A DNA stretch of 48,087 nucleotides from an uncultured Eubacteriales bacterium. Lineage in GTDB: Bacteria > Bacillota > Clostridia > Christensenellales > CAG-314. Below, piece after piece: positions 24,550 through 33,610 of this stretch. Every line of letters begins with the position of its first letter. Positions within the stretch are counted from its first letter, which is position 1. The translations under genes and the position numbers were made by a program. The stretch lies in assembly GCA_900546875.1 (NCBI GenBank), contig URET01000007.1:1-48087 (forward strand), read 5' to 3'. Under the pieces are notes generated by a model. That model worked only from the letters and a program-made list of their open reading frames with translations, was not told the DNA's origin and made no database searches.

Positions 24550-24578
24550 TTGACGATTTGCGGAAAAATTGGTATAAT
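24550..24578 (+). promoter_or_regulatory. promoter of the nrdR operon
   Basis: -35 TTGACG (24550-24555), 17-base spacer, perfect -10 TATAAT (24573-24578). Confidence 0.85.
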
Positions 24579-24690
24579 TTTCTATTATGTGTATTTTGTG
24601 CGATAAATCGGAAAAATTTAAAGGATAAGATCGAAGATGAAAATGCCTGCGTTTGAAGGCGGGCGGTAAAAGAAAAATTCAAGGTGAAGG

Positions 24691-25179
24691 ATGAAATGTA
24701 TTTATTGCGGATGCGAGGAACTGAAGGTAATAGATTCGCGTCCGAGTGAAGATGGCGAGGCGATAAGGCGAAGAAGGGAGTGCGTAAACTGCGGAAGAAG
24801 ATTTACCACATACGAAACTATAGAAATGACTCCTGTTTATGTTGTAAAAAACAACGGGAACAGACAGCAGTTCGATGCCCAGAAAATCAAGAAGGGCATA
24901 CTGCTTGCTTGTGCTAACAGGCCGATTCCGATGTCTGAGATAGACAAGCTTGTGAAGGACGTGGAAAAGAAGGTTTATAACACCATGCAGGAAGAGGTGA
25001 GCAGCAGGTATATCGGAGAAATGGTGATGGAAGGATTGAAGAGTATGGACGAAGTGGCTTATATAAGGTTTGCATCGGTATACAAGCAATTCAAGGATGC
25101 TGCGTCGTTTCTGGAGGAGATGCAGAAGATGGTGAAAGAAGAAGGCGAAGGCAAGGGTCCCCGGGAGGATAAAGAATGA
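24691..25179 (+). CDS. nrdR: transcriptional repressor NrdR
   Basis: A 162-residue zinc-ribbon/ATP-cone repressor of ribonucleotide reductase genes. The N-terminal ribbon has CIYCG and CVNCGRRFTTYE (four zinc cysteines) joined by the near-invariant KVIDSRPSEDGEAIRRRREC; the ATP-cone follows (VVKNNGNRQQFDAQKIKKGI and on, about residues 50-135), sensing dATP/ATP. The length is slightly above average through an acidic tail. No nrd gene is in the window, so it acts on distant promoters. It overlaps the next gene by 4 bases. Confidence 0.96.
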   Translation: MKCIYCGCEELKVIDSRPSEDGEAIRRRRECVNCGRRFTTYETIEMTPVYVVKNNGNRQQFDAQKIKKGILLACANRPIPMSEIDKLVKDVEKKVYNTMQEEVSSRYIGEMVMEGLKSMDEVAYIRFASVYKQFKDAASFLEEMQKMVKEEGEGKGPREDKE

Positions 25180-26048
25180 AAATAGCCCGCGGTTGGCAGG
25201 ATTATGAGATAATTGCCACCGGCAACGGTGAAAAACTCGAACGCTGGAAGGATATAGTATTGATACGTCCCGATCCTCAGGTAATATGGAAGCCTGAGAG
25301 GGACTTAAGGAAGATATGCGAGCCTGACGGCGTATATATAAGAAGCGAAACCGGAGGCGGCAGATGGGAGTATAAAAGGCAGCTGCCGGATGAATGGGTC
25401 GTAGGATGGAGGGAGCTCAGGTTTGCGGTCAAGCCGATGGGGTTCAAGCATACGGGGCTTTTTCCGGAGCAGGCTGTCAACTGGGAGATCATGGCGCGGT
25501 TGATAGAGGGTGCGGGCAGGGAAATAAACGTATTGAATCTGTTTGCGTATACAGGCGGAGCTACGGTGGCTTGTCTGGCGGCAGGGGCGTCCGTCACTCA
25601 CGTAGACAGCGCGAAGAATATGGTAGAAAGGTGTAAGCGGAATGTGGCGCTCAGCGGGTTGTCCGACAGGCCGGTAAGGTATATAGTGGATGACTGCCGG
25701 AAGTTCATAATGCGTGAGATACGGAGGGGACGGAAGTACGACGCTGTGATAATGGATCCTCCGAGCTACGGAAGAGGCGCAAACGGCGAAATATGGAAAA
25801 TAGAAGACGATATATATGATTTTCTGCTGACAGTAATGGAGGTTGTATCCGACGATGCGCTTTTTATTTTGATCAACAGTTATACGACGGGTCTGCAGCC
25901 GGCGGTGCTGTACGATCTGCTCAGGCTTGCAGCCGGCGGGAGAAAGGGGAGTACGGAAGCTTACGAGGTCTGCCTGCCGACAGACGAAGGCATAGTACTG
26001 CCGTGCGGGGCGTCGGGATTATATTGCGGGGAGCGTAATAAAGCATGA
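25176..26048 (+). CDS. class I SAM-dependent methyltransferase (RlmI/RlmK-like)
   Basis: A 290-residue methyltransferase of the COG1092 type. The central Rossmann domain has VLNLFAYTGGATVACLAAGA (about residues 116-135, SAM-binding motif I), the acidic VDSAK loop and the DPPSYGRG catalytic motif (about 195-202) characteristic of RNA or amino-methyltransferases of this family. The N-terminal PUA domain of full-length RlmI is absent. A 23S rRNA cytosine or guanine target is likely but unproven. It is coupled to nrdR and to the pseudouridine synthase by ATGA overlaps. Confidence 0.85.
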   Translation: MKIARGWQDYEIIATGNGEKLERWKDIVLIRPDPQVIWKPERDLRKICEPDGVYIRSETGGGRWEYKRQLPDEWVVGWRELRFAVKPMGFKHTGLFPEQAVNWEIMARLIEGAGREINVLNLFAYTGGATVACLAAGASVTHVDSAKNMVERCKRNVALSGLSDRPVRYIVDDCRKFIMREIRRGRKYDAVIMDPPSYGRGANGEIWKIEDDIYDFLLTVMEVVSDDALFILINSYTTGLQPAVLYDLLRLAAGGRKGSTEAYEVCLPTDEGIVLPCGASGLYCGERNKA

Positions 26049-26812
26049 AAGAATTCAGTATAGACGATGTATCGATAATGTATGAAGATTCGCACATACT
26101 TGTGGCAGTCAAGCCTCAGAATATTCCATCGCAGGCAGATGCATCCGAAGACACGGATTTATTGACTTTGCTCAAAAATCATATAAAACAAAGGGACAAT
26201 AAACCGGGGAACGTATATCTGGCACTGCTGCACAGACTGGACAGGGTTACCGGCGGACTGATGGTATTTGCAAAAAACGAAAAGAGTGCGTCCAGACTGA
26301 GTCGTGCCATCAGAGAGAGGGAAGTAAAAAAGAGTTATATAGCCGTAGTTCTCGGGCAGCCGAGGGAAAAGCAGGGGACTTTGGTGAATTATCTTAAAAA
26401 GCATGCCGCAACGAATCAGGTATACGCTGCCACGGAAGGAACGGAAGGGGCCAAGAAGGCGGTGCTCAGGTATAAGGTACTTGAGAGTCCCGGAGTGATA
26501 TCGTTGCTTGCGGTAGAACTTGAGACCGGGAGGTCACATCAGATAAGGGTGCAGTTTGCAGTTAACGGGAATCCTGTATTCGGAGACGTGAAATACGGAG
26601 GAGATAAGCTCAGTAAAGGTCACAATCTGGCGTTGTGGGCGGCGAGACTGGAATTTGTGCATCCCGTAACGGGAGATAACATGATATTTGTATCATATCC
26701 GCCGGAGGATAAAGAGCCGTGGAAGAAGTTTGATCTCGGTAAGTATCTGGATTATTTTAAGAACGGGCTGGAAATCAAGGAACAAATAAAAGATTTATAT
26801 GCCGAAGATTGA
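26045..26812 (+). CDS. RluA family pseudouridine synthase
   Basis: A 255-residue enzyme that isomerises specific uridines in rRNA or tRNA. The catalytic motif HRLDRVTGGLMVF contains the essential Asp (about residue 63) and ETGRSHQIRVQFA forms the second conserved block. There is no S4 domain, as in small RluA-type members. Pairing with a putative rRNA methyltransferase suggests a ribosome-maturation operon. The exact uridine target cannot be told from sequence. Confidence 0.92.
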   Translation: MKEFSIDDVSIMYEDSHILVAVKPQNIPSQADASEDTDLLTLLKNHIKQRDNKPGNVYLALLHRLDRVTGGLMVFAKNEKSASRLSRAIREREVKKSYIAVVLGQPREKQGTLVNYLKKHAATNQVYAATEGTEGAKKAVLRYKVLESPGVISLLAVELETGRSHQIRVQFAVNGNPVFGDVKYGGDKLSKGHNLALWAARLEFVHPVTGDNMIFVSYPPEDKEPWKKFDLGKYLDYFKNGLEIKEQIKDLYAED

Positions 26813-26861
26813 GCGCATAGGGAAAATGATGGATGTAATTAAGAAAAACCGATAAAATCGT

Positions 26862-26890
26862 TTGACAATATTACTCCGGAAAGTTAAAAT
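26862..26890 (+). promoter_or_regulatory. promoter of the surface protein gene
   Basis: Perfect -35 TTGACA (26862-26867), 17-base spacer, -10 TAAAAT (26885-26890). Confidence 0.85.
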
Positions 26891-26956
26891 ATATAAGTGC
26901 GACTGTGTAGAGGAATAAGTCGCACGTTAGAGCAACAATGGAGGAAAACTCTGAAA

Positions 26957-28810
26957 ATGAATAAAAAAGTATTTATAAGTCTTTTAATCACAGCGGTGCT
27001 TTGTCTGAGCATGATGACTGCTGCGGTGTTTGAGCGGGCAGAGGCATTGGACGTAAGCGTGGACAAGATATTCAAGATTTTGAGCGGCGATACGACTGAG
27101 ATCGAGTTTGATGACGAAGGTGTGCTTATAACGTTTCCCGCCAGCGCCATAAATGCATCGGTAAGTTATGTTCAGCCGGTAAGTTTTGAAGACTTTCGCT
27201 TTGATTTCAACGCTAATAAAAAATTTGACAAGCTGACGTTCTCATTTACGGATTATACGGATTCCTCGAATTTGGCGTATCTGATCATTGAAAACGATAA
27301 CGGGAATATATTTGCGTATGTGCAGAAAGATTCGAATGACTACATGAAAACGAATTTGACCGATTCGCTTGTCCCTGTTGTTGAAGGTGAAACCGGAGAC
27401 GAGGACATGTTTGCATTCAGTATAGAGTTCAAGCCGTTTAATGAAGCGGCAGGTGTGATAACATCTTTCAAGGTAAACGGATTGGATGTTGACAGCGGAA
27501 ACGGCAGGGTGACATATGCTTATAATGTAGTGTATATGGACATAAGGATGGAAAAGTCCGAAGTCAATGAAGACGGCGACGATACCTATTTGCTTGCAAA
27601 GAGCATGATGAATAAAAAGGGTACGCAATATTTCAACAAGGAAGCTGATGTTGTGGAGATATTGTTCTGGCAGACGGCGCTTTCTAATATGCCTGAGGGA
27701 GTACCCGGCGAAGGGGAATACGAAGGTAAGACGGTATATACTTATGAGGGTCTGTATGCAAAAGTCAGCGGGGAATATACGTTCCCTGTTTACCCGATCA
27801 GTATGGTGGGCGATACTTCCGACGTGAATACTTATGTATACGTAGAGAATGAGGAAGAAGAGACCGGATGGGAGCTTCTGAGTGACGCCAAGAGGACCGT
27901 ATATACCTTCGGAAGCGAAGAGCTTTTATATAAGATAGTGCTGACATCAAGCACGGAAGTGCATGTACTGTTGGTAAAATCGATACTTGACGAAGTGGCG
28001 CCTCTGTTCAATGAGGCTATATTGGAGGTCACCTTCAATACGGAGATGAAGGATGGCGTGATATACACGAAGGAAGGCGCGACATTCCCCGATTTCAAAG
28101 ACGAGGACGGTAATTTTATCAACAATCTGTTTATATTCCCTGAAGAGGACAGAGGAATAGATACAGTGGATAATGTAGCGATAAGATTAGGTTATAAGAA
28201 ACCCGGCAGCACAAGCGAATGGACATGGACAAGCAGCTTTACGCCGACATTGAGCACGGAAGGGAGCTGGACTTTCAAGTACAAAGTTGTTGATTCATCG
28301 GGAAACGAGACCGAGAGTGACATAGAGTTTGTAAGGTATGTAGTGGACAATACTCCTCCTACAATAAGTGTGACTCAGAATCTCACCGCATATCTTGGGA
28401 CCGTATATACTATATCCGCACCTACAGTTACCGACACGGGCGTAGGCGTAGATACGAGCAAGACGTCAATAAGACTTTTCAAAGGTATCAGAGGCAGCGA
28501 TAACGTAGAGGAGATCGAGTTATCTCAGAACAATAAATTCATACCCGATGTACTTACCGGGGATGAAGAAGACTATACCTATTTTGTTGAATTCAAGGCC
28601 TACGACTATAACGGAAATGAAGCTGAAACGGCATATTCTTATATAACCGTAACAGAGCCCGTAGCTGAAGAAGAAGAGGGGCCTGATTGGGTAGTTATAG
28701 GGCTGATAGCATTTTCGGTAGTGGTGATAGTAGTTATACTTGTGATGATATTCTACAGGCCTAAGGAAGTACAGCAAGAAGGGTCCAAGAAGTATATAGC
28801 AAAGAAGTAA
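26957..28810 (+). CDS. membrane-anchored surface protein with Ig-like domain
   Basis: A 617-residue exported protein. It has an N-terminal signal peptide (MNKKVFISLLITAVL core, likely cleavage after AEA near residue 30), a long extracellular part rich in beta-strand, Asp, Glu and Thr, and one C-terminal membrane helix (about residues 577-599) with a short basic tail. The segment around 460-560 (VVDNTPPTISV, VTDTGVGVDTS) resembles bacterial Ig-like repeats of surface proteins. No catalytic motif or sorting signal is seen. I set the start at ATG 26957 because of the signal peptide and a GGAGG 12 bases upstream; the frame opens further left without either. The ligand is unknown. Confidence 0.78.
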   Translation: MNKKVFISLLITAVLCLSMMTAAVFERAEALDVSVDKIFKILSGDTTEIEFDDEGVLITFPASAINASVSYVQPVSFEDFRFDFNANKKFDKLTFSFTDYTDSSNLAYLIIENDNGNIFAYVQKDSNDYMKTNLTDSLVPVVEGETGDEDMFAFSIEFKPFNEAAGVITSFKVNGLDVDSGNGRVTYAYNVVYMDIRMEKSEVNEDGDDTYLLAKSMMNKKGTQYFNKEADVVEILFWQTALSNMPEGVPGEGEYEGKTVYTYEGLYAKVSGEYTFPVYPISMVGDTSDVNTYVYVENEEEETGWELLSDAKRTVYTFGSEELLYKIVLTSSTEVHVLLVKSILDEVAPLFNEAILEVTFNTEMKDGVIYTKEGATFPDFKDEDGNFINNLFIFPEEDRGIDTVDNVAIRLGYKKPGSTSEWTWTSSFTPTLSTEGSWTFKYKVVDSSGNETESDIEFVRYVVDNTPPTISVTQNLTAYLGTVYTISAPTVTDTGVGVDTSKTSIRLFKGIRGSDNVEEIELSQNNKFIPDVLTGDEEDYTYFVEFKAYDYNGNEAETAYSYITVTEPVAEEEEGPDWVVIGLIAFSVVVIVVILVMIFYRPKEVQQEGSKKYIAKK

Positions 28811-28829
28811 GGATCTGGACGGTAAAAAG

Positions 28830-28860
28830 AACGCTTCGGCATAAGTCGAAGCGTTTATTG
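28830..28860 (+). terminator. terminator after the surface protein gene
   Basis: Stem AACGCTTCG / CGAAGCGTT (28830-28838, 28847-28855) with an 8-base loop and a short T-containing tail. Confidence 0.65.
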
Positions 28861-28953
28861 TGAAAAAAGGGACGAATAATAAACGCGGAAGTTATATAAA
28901 TAAAAGGTTTACAAAAAGATAAAGAGTAAAGAGTAAAATTAAGGAGAAAAGGT

Positions 28954-31584
28954 ATGAGTAAATATGTATATTTGTTCAAAGAAGGCAATGGAAGCATGCG
29001 TGAGTTATTGGGCGGCAAGGGTGCGAACCTTGCTGAAATGACTAATCTCGGGCTTCCGGTACCGGATGGTTTTACGATCACAACTGAAGCCTGCAACAGT
29101 TATTATGAAAATGGGAAAGAGCTCAGTGAAGAGATAGTGAAGCAAATATTTGAAGCATTGGAGACGACCGAAAATAAATTAGGGAAAAAACTCGGTGATA
29201 CCGAGAATCCTCTTCTGGTATCTGTGAGGAGCGGGGCGAGAGCATCTATGCCCGGAATGATGGATACCATATTAAATCTCGGGTTGAACGATATAACCGT
29301 AGAAAGCGTAGCTAGGCTGACCGGGAACAGGAGATTTGCATTTGACAGTTACCGCAGGTTCATACAAATGTTTTCAGATGTGGTAATGGGGTTGGAGAAG
29401 TCCGAATTTGAAAAAATAATGGACGGTATAAAGGAAGAAAGAGGCGTAAAGCTTGATACCGAGCTGAATGCAGCTGATCTTGAGAGGTTAGTTAAGGAAT
29501 TTAAAGCGTATTATCTTAAGGAGAAGGGAGAGGAATTTCCACAGGATCCCAAGAAACAGCTGATGGAGGCTGTACTTGCAGTATTCAGGTCGTGGGATAA
29601 TCCCAGAGCGATATATTACAGAAGGATGAATGATATACCGGGGAATTGGGGAACGGCAGTAAACGTACAATCGATGGTATTCGGGAATATGGGAGAAACG
29701 AGCGGAACGGGAGTGGCGTTCACACGCAATCCTTCCACAGGAGAGAAAGGGGTATACGGTGAATATCTGATGAATGCGCAAGGAGAAGACGTTGTGGCAG
29801 GGATAAGGACGCCGCAGCCTATATCGCATTTAAAGGAACAGAATCCTGAGGTATACGAGCAGTTCACAAAAATATGTTCGATACTTGAGAAGCATTATCG
29901 TGACATGCAGGATATGGAATTTACCATAGAAAAAGGCAAGTTATATATGCTACAGACGAGGAACGGAAAGAGAACGGCGGTAGCGGCGTTAAAAATAGCA
30001 ATAGACCTTGTCAACGAAGGAATGATAGATGAAAAGGAGGCTGTACTCAGGATAGATCCAAAGCAGCTTGACGCACTTTTGCATCCTCAATTTGTACCTG
30101 AAGCTCTTAAAGCGGCGAAACCGGTGGCGCATGGACTTCCGGCAAGTCCCGGAGCGGCATGCGGACATTGTTATCTTACAGCAGAGAAAGCAGTTGAGAG
30201 GGCTGTAAAGAACAAAGAGAAGGTAATAATAGTAAGATTGGAAACGAGTCCTGAAGATATCGAAGGAATGGCGGTTTCGCAGGGCATACTGACGGCAAGG
30301 GGCGGAATGACGTCGCATGCGGCAGTTGTAGCGAGAGGCATGGGGACATGTTGTGTAGCCGGATGCGGGGCGTTGATAGTAAATGAAGAAGAGGGATTTT
30401 TCACTATAGCCGGAAAGAAGTACGCAGAAGGGGATATAATATCTCTTGACGGATCGACGGGAAACGTATACGGAGAGGAGATCCCTACGAGAGACGCAGC
30501 ATTGACAGGTGATTTTGCGACAATAATGGGATGGGCGGATAAGTACAGAGCGCTCAAAGTACGCACGAATGCAGATACGCCGAGGGATGCGTTGAAAGCG
30601 GTGGAATTTGGAGCAGAGGGCATAGGGCTTTGCAGGACAGAGCATATGTTTTTTGAGAAAGACAGAATAATGGCGATGCGTGAGATGATAGTTTCCAAGA
30701 ACGTGGAAGACAGGAAAAAAGCGCTTGCCAAGATACTGCCGATGCAAAGAGGTGATTTTGAAGGAATATACAAGGCGATGGGTGAAAGGCCTGTAACGAT
30801 AAGATTTCTTGATCCTCCACTTCATGAATTTCTTCCTCATACGAAAGATGAAATAGAAGAAATAGCGGCAGAGATGAATATACCTGCAGAGGTTTTGGAG
30901 AATACCGTAAAAGAATTGCATGAATTCAATCCGATGATGGGACACAGAGGATGCCGATTGACGATAACTTATCCGGAGATAGCCGAAATGCAGACGAGGG
31001 CGATAATAGAGGCTGCGATCAACGTAAGCAGGAGTGAAGGATTGCATATAGTGCCGGAGATCATGATACCGCTTGTGGGAGAGGTAAAGGAACTGAAGTA
31101 TGTAAAGGAATACGTAGATGCAACGGCGAAGAAGGTAATGGAAGAGAAGGGTATGGAGATACCGTATTTAGTGGGCACGATGATAGAAATACCGCGGGCA
31201 GCATTGACGGCAGATGAAATAGCGGAATGTGCAGAATTTTTCAGTTTCGGGACCAATGATTTAACGCAGATGACATTTGGATTTTCAAGGGACGATGCGG
31301 GGAAATTTTTGAAGTTTTATTATGACAATAAGATATTTGAGTCTGATCCTTTTGCAAGACTTGACCAGGTCGGTGTAGGGAAGTTAGTAGAGATGGCAGT
31401 GAGATTAGGGAAGAAGGTGAGGCCGAATATAAAACTCGGGATATGCGGAGAACATGGAGGGGATCCGTCCACAGTGGAATTTTGTCACAATGTAGGATTG
31501 AATTACGTAAGTTGTTCACCGTTCAGGGTACCGATTGCGCGATTGGCAGCAGCACAGGCGAATATTAAACGTCCGAGGGGCTAA
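28954..31584 (+). CDS. ppdK: pyruvate, phosphate dikinase
   Basis: An 876-residue enzyme converting PEP, AMP and PPi to pyruvate, ATP and Pi, in glycolysis or reversibly in gluconeogenesis. It has an N-terminal ATP-grasp domain (LLGGKGANLAEMTNLGLPVP at about 18-37), the phosphohistidine domain with His455 in GGMTSHAAVVARGMG, and the PEP/pyruvate barrel with Cys831 in GICGEHGGDPS. Both residue numbers agree with the well-studied clostridial enzyme. An AAGGAGAAAAGG site precedes ATG 28954. Its last codons were rewritten by the inserted element: the gene now ends Arg-Gly-stop, whereas the uninterrupted gene would end Arg-stop using TAA 46064-46066. Confidence 0.97.
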   Translation: MSKYVYLFKEGNGSMRELLGGKGANLAEMTNLGLPVPDGFTITTEACNSYYENGKELSEEIVKQIFEALETTENKLGKKLGDTENPLLVSVRSGARASMPGMMDTILNLGLNDITVESVARLTGNRRFAFDSYRRFIQMFSDVVMGLEKSEFEKIMDGIKEERGVKLDTELNAADLERLVKEFKAYYLKEKGEEFPQDPKKQLMEAVLAVFRSWDNPRAIYYRRMNDIPGNWGTAVNVQSMVFGNMGETSGTGVAFTRNPSTGEKGVYGEYLMNAQGEDVVAGIRTPQPISHLKEQNPEVYEQFTKICSILEKHYRDMQDMEFTIEKGKLYMLQTRNGKRTAVAALKIAIDLVNEGMIDEKEAVLRIDPKQLDALLHPQFVPEALKAAKPVAHGLPASPGAACGHCYLTAEKAVERAVKNKEKVIIVRLETSPEDIEGMAVSQGILTARGGMTSHAAVVARGMGTCCVAGCGALIVNEEEGFFTIAGKKYAEGDIISLDGSTGNVYGEEIPTRDAALTGDFATIMGWADKYRALKVRTNADTPRDALKAVEFGAEGIGLCRTEHMFFEKDRIMAMREMIVSKNVEDRKKALAKILPMQRGDFEGIYKAMGERPVTIRFLDPPLHEFLPHTKDEIEEIAAEMNIPAEVLENTVKELHEFNPMMGHRGCRLTITYPEIAEMQTRAIIEAAINVSRSEGLHIVPEIMIPLVGEVKELKYVKEYVDATAKKVMEEKGMEIPYLVGTMIEIPRAALTADEIAECAEFFSFGTNDLTQMTFGFSRDDAGKFLKFYYDNKIFESDPFARLDQVGVGKLVEMAVRLGKKVRPNIKLGICGEHGGDPSTVEFCHNVGLNYVSCSPFRVPIARLAAAQANIKRPRG
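31554..31578 (+). repeat. left attachment site (attL) in the end of ppdK
   Basis: ACAGGC-G-AATATTAAACGTCCGAGG at 31554-31578 matches 46039-46063 at 24 of 25 positions, with the last 18 bases identical. It encodes the C-terminal Gln-Ala-Asn-Ile-Lys-Arg-Pro-Arg of PPDK. Crossover must lie within the shared core. Confidence 0.9.
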
Positions 31585-31723
31585 TCGGGGATTTACACCC
31601 GAAAATCCGCTGTTTACCCTGACGGTAGACGCGGACACCGCGAAAAAGTATTACGAGCGTCTGGGGATAAAATTTTTTCCCACCCGCTATCAACCTTTGA
31701 CGATGGTGGTGTATATAACTTAA
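31579..31723 (+). pseudogene. 3' half of an ORF split by integration
   Basis: An open frame of 48 codons with no start enters from the att core and ends at TAA 31721-31723. The peptide includes FTLTVDADTAKKYYERLGI and ends PLTMVVYIT; composition and codon choice look coding. Joining it to 45936-46063 through the att core, as in a circular form, gives one uninterrupted 90-codon ORF starting at an ATG that overlaps the recombinase stop. I do not recognise the product. Confidence 0.5.
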
Positions 31724-31746
31724 CAAAAAATAAAGAGACTGTTACC
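31679..31746 (+). repeat. 68-bp direct repeat, copy 1, left of the TIR cassette
   Basis: Bases 31679-31723 are identical to 34189-34233 (45 of 45). The match runs without gaps to 31746/34256, 64 of 68 in total, covering the last 14 sense codons and stop of the att-split ORF and the left arm of the terminator. The two copies bracket the Xre, GIY-YIG, membrane protein and TIR genes. Confidence 0.92.
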
Positions 31747-31767
31747 AGCGGTAGCAGTCTCTTTTTT
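31734..31767 (+). terminator. terminator after the att-split ORF
   Basis: AGAGACTGTTACC (31734-31746) pairs with 31750-31762 (one G-U pair) around an AGC loop, followed by T residues. Close relatives of this hairpin recur at 34244 and 35618. It also ends the ppdK transcript now that the original terminator has been displaced. Confidence 0.9.
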
Positions 31768-31842
31768 ATAGCGCGCGTGCAGTTATTGTAGTTAATTGAA
31801 GTAGTAATTTCAAATATTATATTTATAAATGCTGATAAAGTA

Positions 31843-31871
31843 TTGAAATGAATTGATTTATATGTTATAAT
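31843..31871 (+). promoter_or_regulatory. promoter of the Xre/GIY-YIG/TIR cassette
   Basis: -35 TTGAAA (31843-31848), 17-base spacer, perfect -10 TATAAT (31866-31871). Confidence 0.8.
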
Positions 31872-31906
31872 TATCTTGTATTATATTAGTTGAGGTGTGA
31901 CTCGTG

Positions 31907-32125
31907 ATGTTGAGCTACAACAAACTCTGGAAATTACTCATAGACAAGGGAATGACAAAGACGGAAATGCGCTTAAAGGCGGATATTTCCACGACTACGC
32001 TTGCTAAGCTTGGTAAGAATGAAACCGTGTCTATGGAAGTTCTGCTAAAAATCTGTAAAGTGCTTGACTGCAATGTCGGCGACATAATGGATGTCATAAA
32101 TGATGAGGTGAAAAATGCAGACTAA
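31907..32125 (+). CDS. Xre-type helix-turn-helix regulator
   Basis: A 72-residue single-domain DNA-binding protein of the short Cro/CI type. The helix-turn-helix covers MTKTEMRLKADISTTTLAKL and the C-terminal half ends with the family signature LLKICKVLDCNVGDIMDVI. ATG 31907 has GAGGTG upstream; the GTG one codon earlier is less likely. It shares much of its sequence with the regulator at 35801 and, like it, heads a defence cassette. It overlaps the nuclease gene by 11 bases and probably represses this operon. Confidence 0.88.
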   Translation: MLSYNKLWKLLIDKGMTKTEMRLKADISTTTLAKLGKNETVSMEVLLKICKVLDCNVGDIMDVINDEVKNAD

Positions 32126-33191
32126 AGGATTTATCTATATTTTAACGAATCCATCGTTCAAGGAATATGTCAAAATAGGCTATGCAGATAATGTGGAAAC
32201 CCGATTAAAGCAGTTAAACAATAGTGAGTGTATCCCCTTTGCGTTCAGGGTTTATGCGACGTATGAGGTCGAGGAGCGTTTGACTGATAAAAAGTTGCAT
32301 TCGCTTATCGACCAGCTTAACCCTGATTTGCGTTCGATTGAAAATATTGGCGGCAAAGTGCGAGTAAGGGAGTTTTATGCAATGTCACCCGAACAAGCCT
32401 ACTCTATTTTGGAGACAATAGCCATTTTGGGCGGACATAGAGATAGGTTGAAGTTGTGGGAACCTTCCGTGCAGGAAAAGAAAGATGAAGACCTTGCACA
32501 GGAGATAGAGGAAGAACATATAGAACGTCAGTCTCCGTTTACCTTCTCAAAATGTAATATACCCGTAGGAGCCAATATTACATATTTTAATCGCGGCAAG
32601 GCTAATTCCGGGGTGGAATGCGTTGTCGTGGATGACAAGACAGTGGAGTATCAGGGTAAGAGATATTCACTTTCAGCTTTGGCAACCGAGCTTTCCGGGA
32701 GCAAACATGGAGTTGCGGGCCCCAGATATTTTAAATATCAAGGCGAGTGGTTAAACACTATTCGAGCAAGGGTGGAGGGCAGACAAGATCCAACAAGAGT
32801 AGAGGATGTCTGGGTAATCCCATGCAATCCTAAACTCTATGATATTGTTGGTGCGTTTGAAAAGCTTGATACGATTGAGTGGAGCCAGACAAATAATACT
32901 TCAGTTGGTGATACCGTTTATATTTATGTTGGCGGCGAATATAAAGCGATAATGTACAAATGTGAGGTTTTGGAAACAGAACTTTATGGTAATCGGTCGG
33001 ATGAAGACCTTGAGTTTTATAAAACGTTATCAGTAAAGCCTGATGTCAGGTATATGAAGATAAGACTGATAGAAAAGTATGGTAAGGATAAATTTCCTCT
33101 TGCAGAGCTTCGCGAGCATGGACTAACGAATGTTCAGGGTAGAAGCAAGGTAACACCTGCTTTGTTAAATCATCTTGAAAATAAGAGGTAA
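32115..33191 (+). CDS. GIY-YIG nuclease with DUF4357-like and EVE-like domains
   Basis: A 358-residue protein. Residues 5-100 match the T5orf172/MUG113 branch of GIY-YIG nucleases: FIYILTN for GIY, YVKIGYADNVETRLKQL for YIG and the catalytic Arg. A middle segment (GKRYSLSALATEL, then GVAGPRYFKYQGEWL) resembles DUF4357, often found with such nucleases. The last 120 residues (DVWVIPCNPKLYDIVGAF, SVGDTVYIYVGGEYKAI, MYKCEVLE) read as an EVE/PUA-like domain, which in other proteins binds modified bases. Together this suggests an endonuclease that recognises modified or foreign DNA. Domain assignments are by eye; the EVE call is the less certain one. Confidence 0.78.
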   Translation: MQTKGFIYILTNPSFKEYVKIGYADNVETRLKQLNNSECIPFAFRVYATYEVEERLTDKKLHSLIDQLNPDLRSIENIGGKVRVREFYAMSPEQAYSILETIAILGGHRDRLKLWEPSVQEKKDEDLAQEIEEEHIERQSPFTFSKCNIPVGANITYFNRGKANSGVECVVVDDKTVEYQGKRYSLSALATELSGSKHGVAGPRYFKYQGEWLNTIRARVEGRQDPTRVEDVWVIPCNPKLYDIVGAFEKLDTIEWSQTNNTSVGDTVYIYVGGEYKAIMYKCEVLETELYGNRSDEDLEFYKTLSVKPDVRYMKIRLIEKYGKDKFPLAELREHGLTNVQGRSKVTPALLNHLENKR

Positions 33192-33199
33192 AAGCCTAT

Positions 33200-33601
33200 A
33201 TGGAAAATAAAATAAAACATTTGGAAATGATACAAGCCATTATAACAAGAATGGCGCAGAATTCGTTTATGATTAAAGGATGGGCATTAACTTTAGTCGT
33301 TGCCATGTTTGCTTTTGTCCCAAAAACAGCAGGCTTGTTTGTTCCAATAGTATTAGTACCGATTTTAATATTCGCGTTGCTTGACGCTTATTATTTGCAA
33401 TTAGAGAGAAGATATAGAAAGCTTTATGATATGGTGCGCAATAAGGAAGAGGCGGAAATCGATTTTGAATTAAAAATTACAAAAGAATGTGAAACTCGTA
33501 ATAATAATCTCTTAAATTGTATATTTTCAAGGTCGATTATATTTTATTATGTTCCTATTTTGTGTGTTTCGGTTGGGATAATAATAGGTCTATTTATATA
33601 G
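33200..33601 (+). CDS. small membrane protein, candidate effector of the TIR system
   Basis: A 133-residue protein with a short N-terminal helix, two adjacent membrane segments (about residues 26-42 and 46-66), a cytoplasmic charged helical stretch (YYLQLERRYRKLYDMV and on) and a third hydrophobic segment at the C-terminus (about 112-133). There is no signal peptide and no known catalytic domain. It lies 9 bases before the TIR gene. In TIR-based defence the TIR protein makes a nucleotide signal and a partner, sometimes membrane-bound, kills or arrests the cell. By that logic this protein is a candidate membrane-disrupting effector (inference). Confidence 0.65.
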   Translation: MENKIKHLEMIQAIITRMAQNSFMIKGWALTLVVAMFAFVPKTAGLFVPIVLVPILIFALLDAYYLQLERRYRKLYDMVRNKEEAEIDFELKITKECETRNNNLLNCIFSRSIIFYYVPILCVSVGIIIGLFI

Positions 33602-33610
33602 AGGTGAAAT

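Noticed and set aside
24340..24682. Overlapping ORFs on both strands (charged peptide on plus, hydrophobic 126-residue protein on minus)
   Set aside because: The plus frame lacks a start codon. The minus frame is the complement of a purine-rich stretch, which yields Phe/Leu/Ile-rich translation by composition alone, and it has no ribosome binding site.
31535..31723. A 62-residue gene starting inside ppdK
   Set aside because: The start is a TTG within the ppdK coding end with no ribosome binding site. The frame is better explained as the tail of the att-split ORF.
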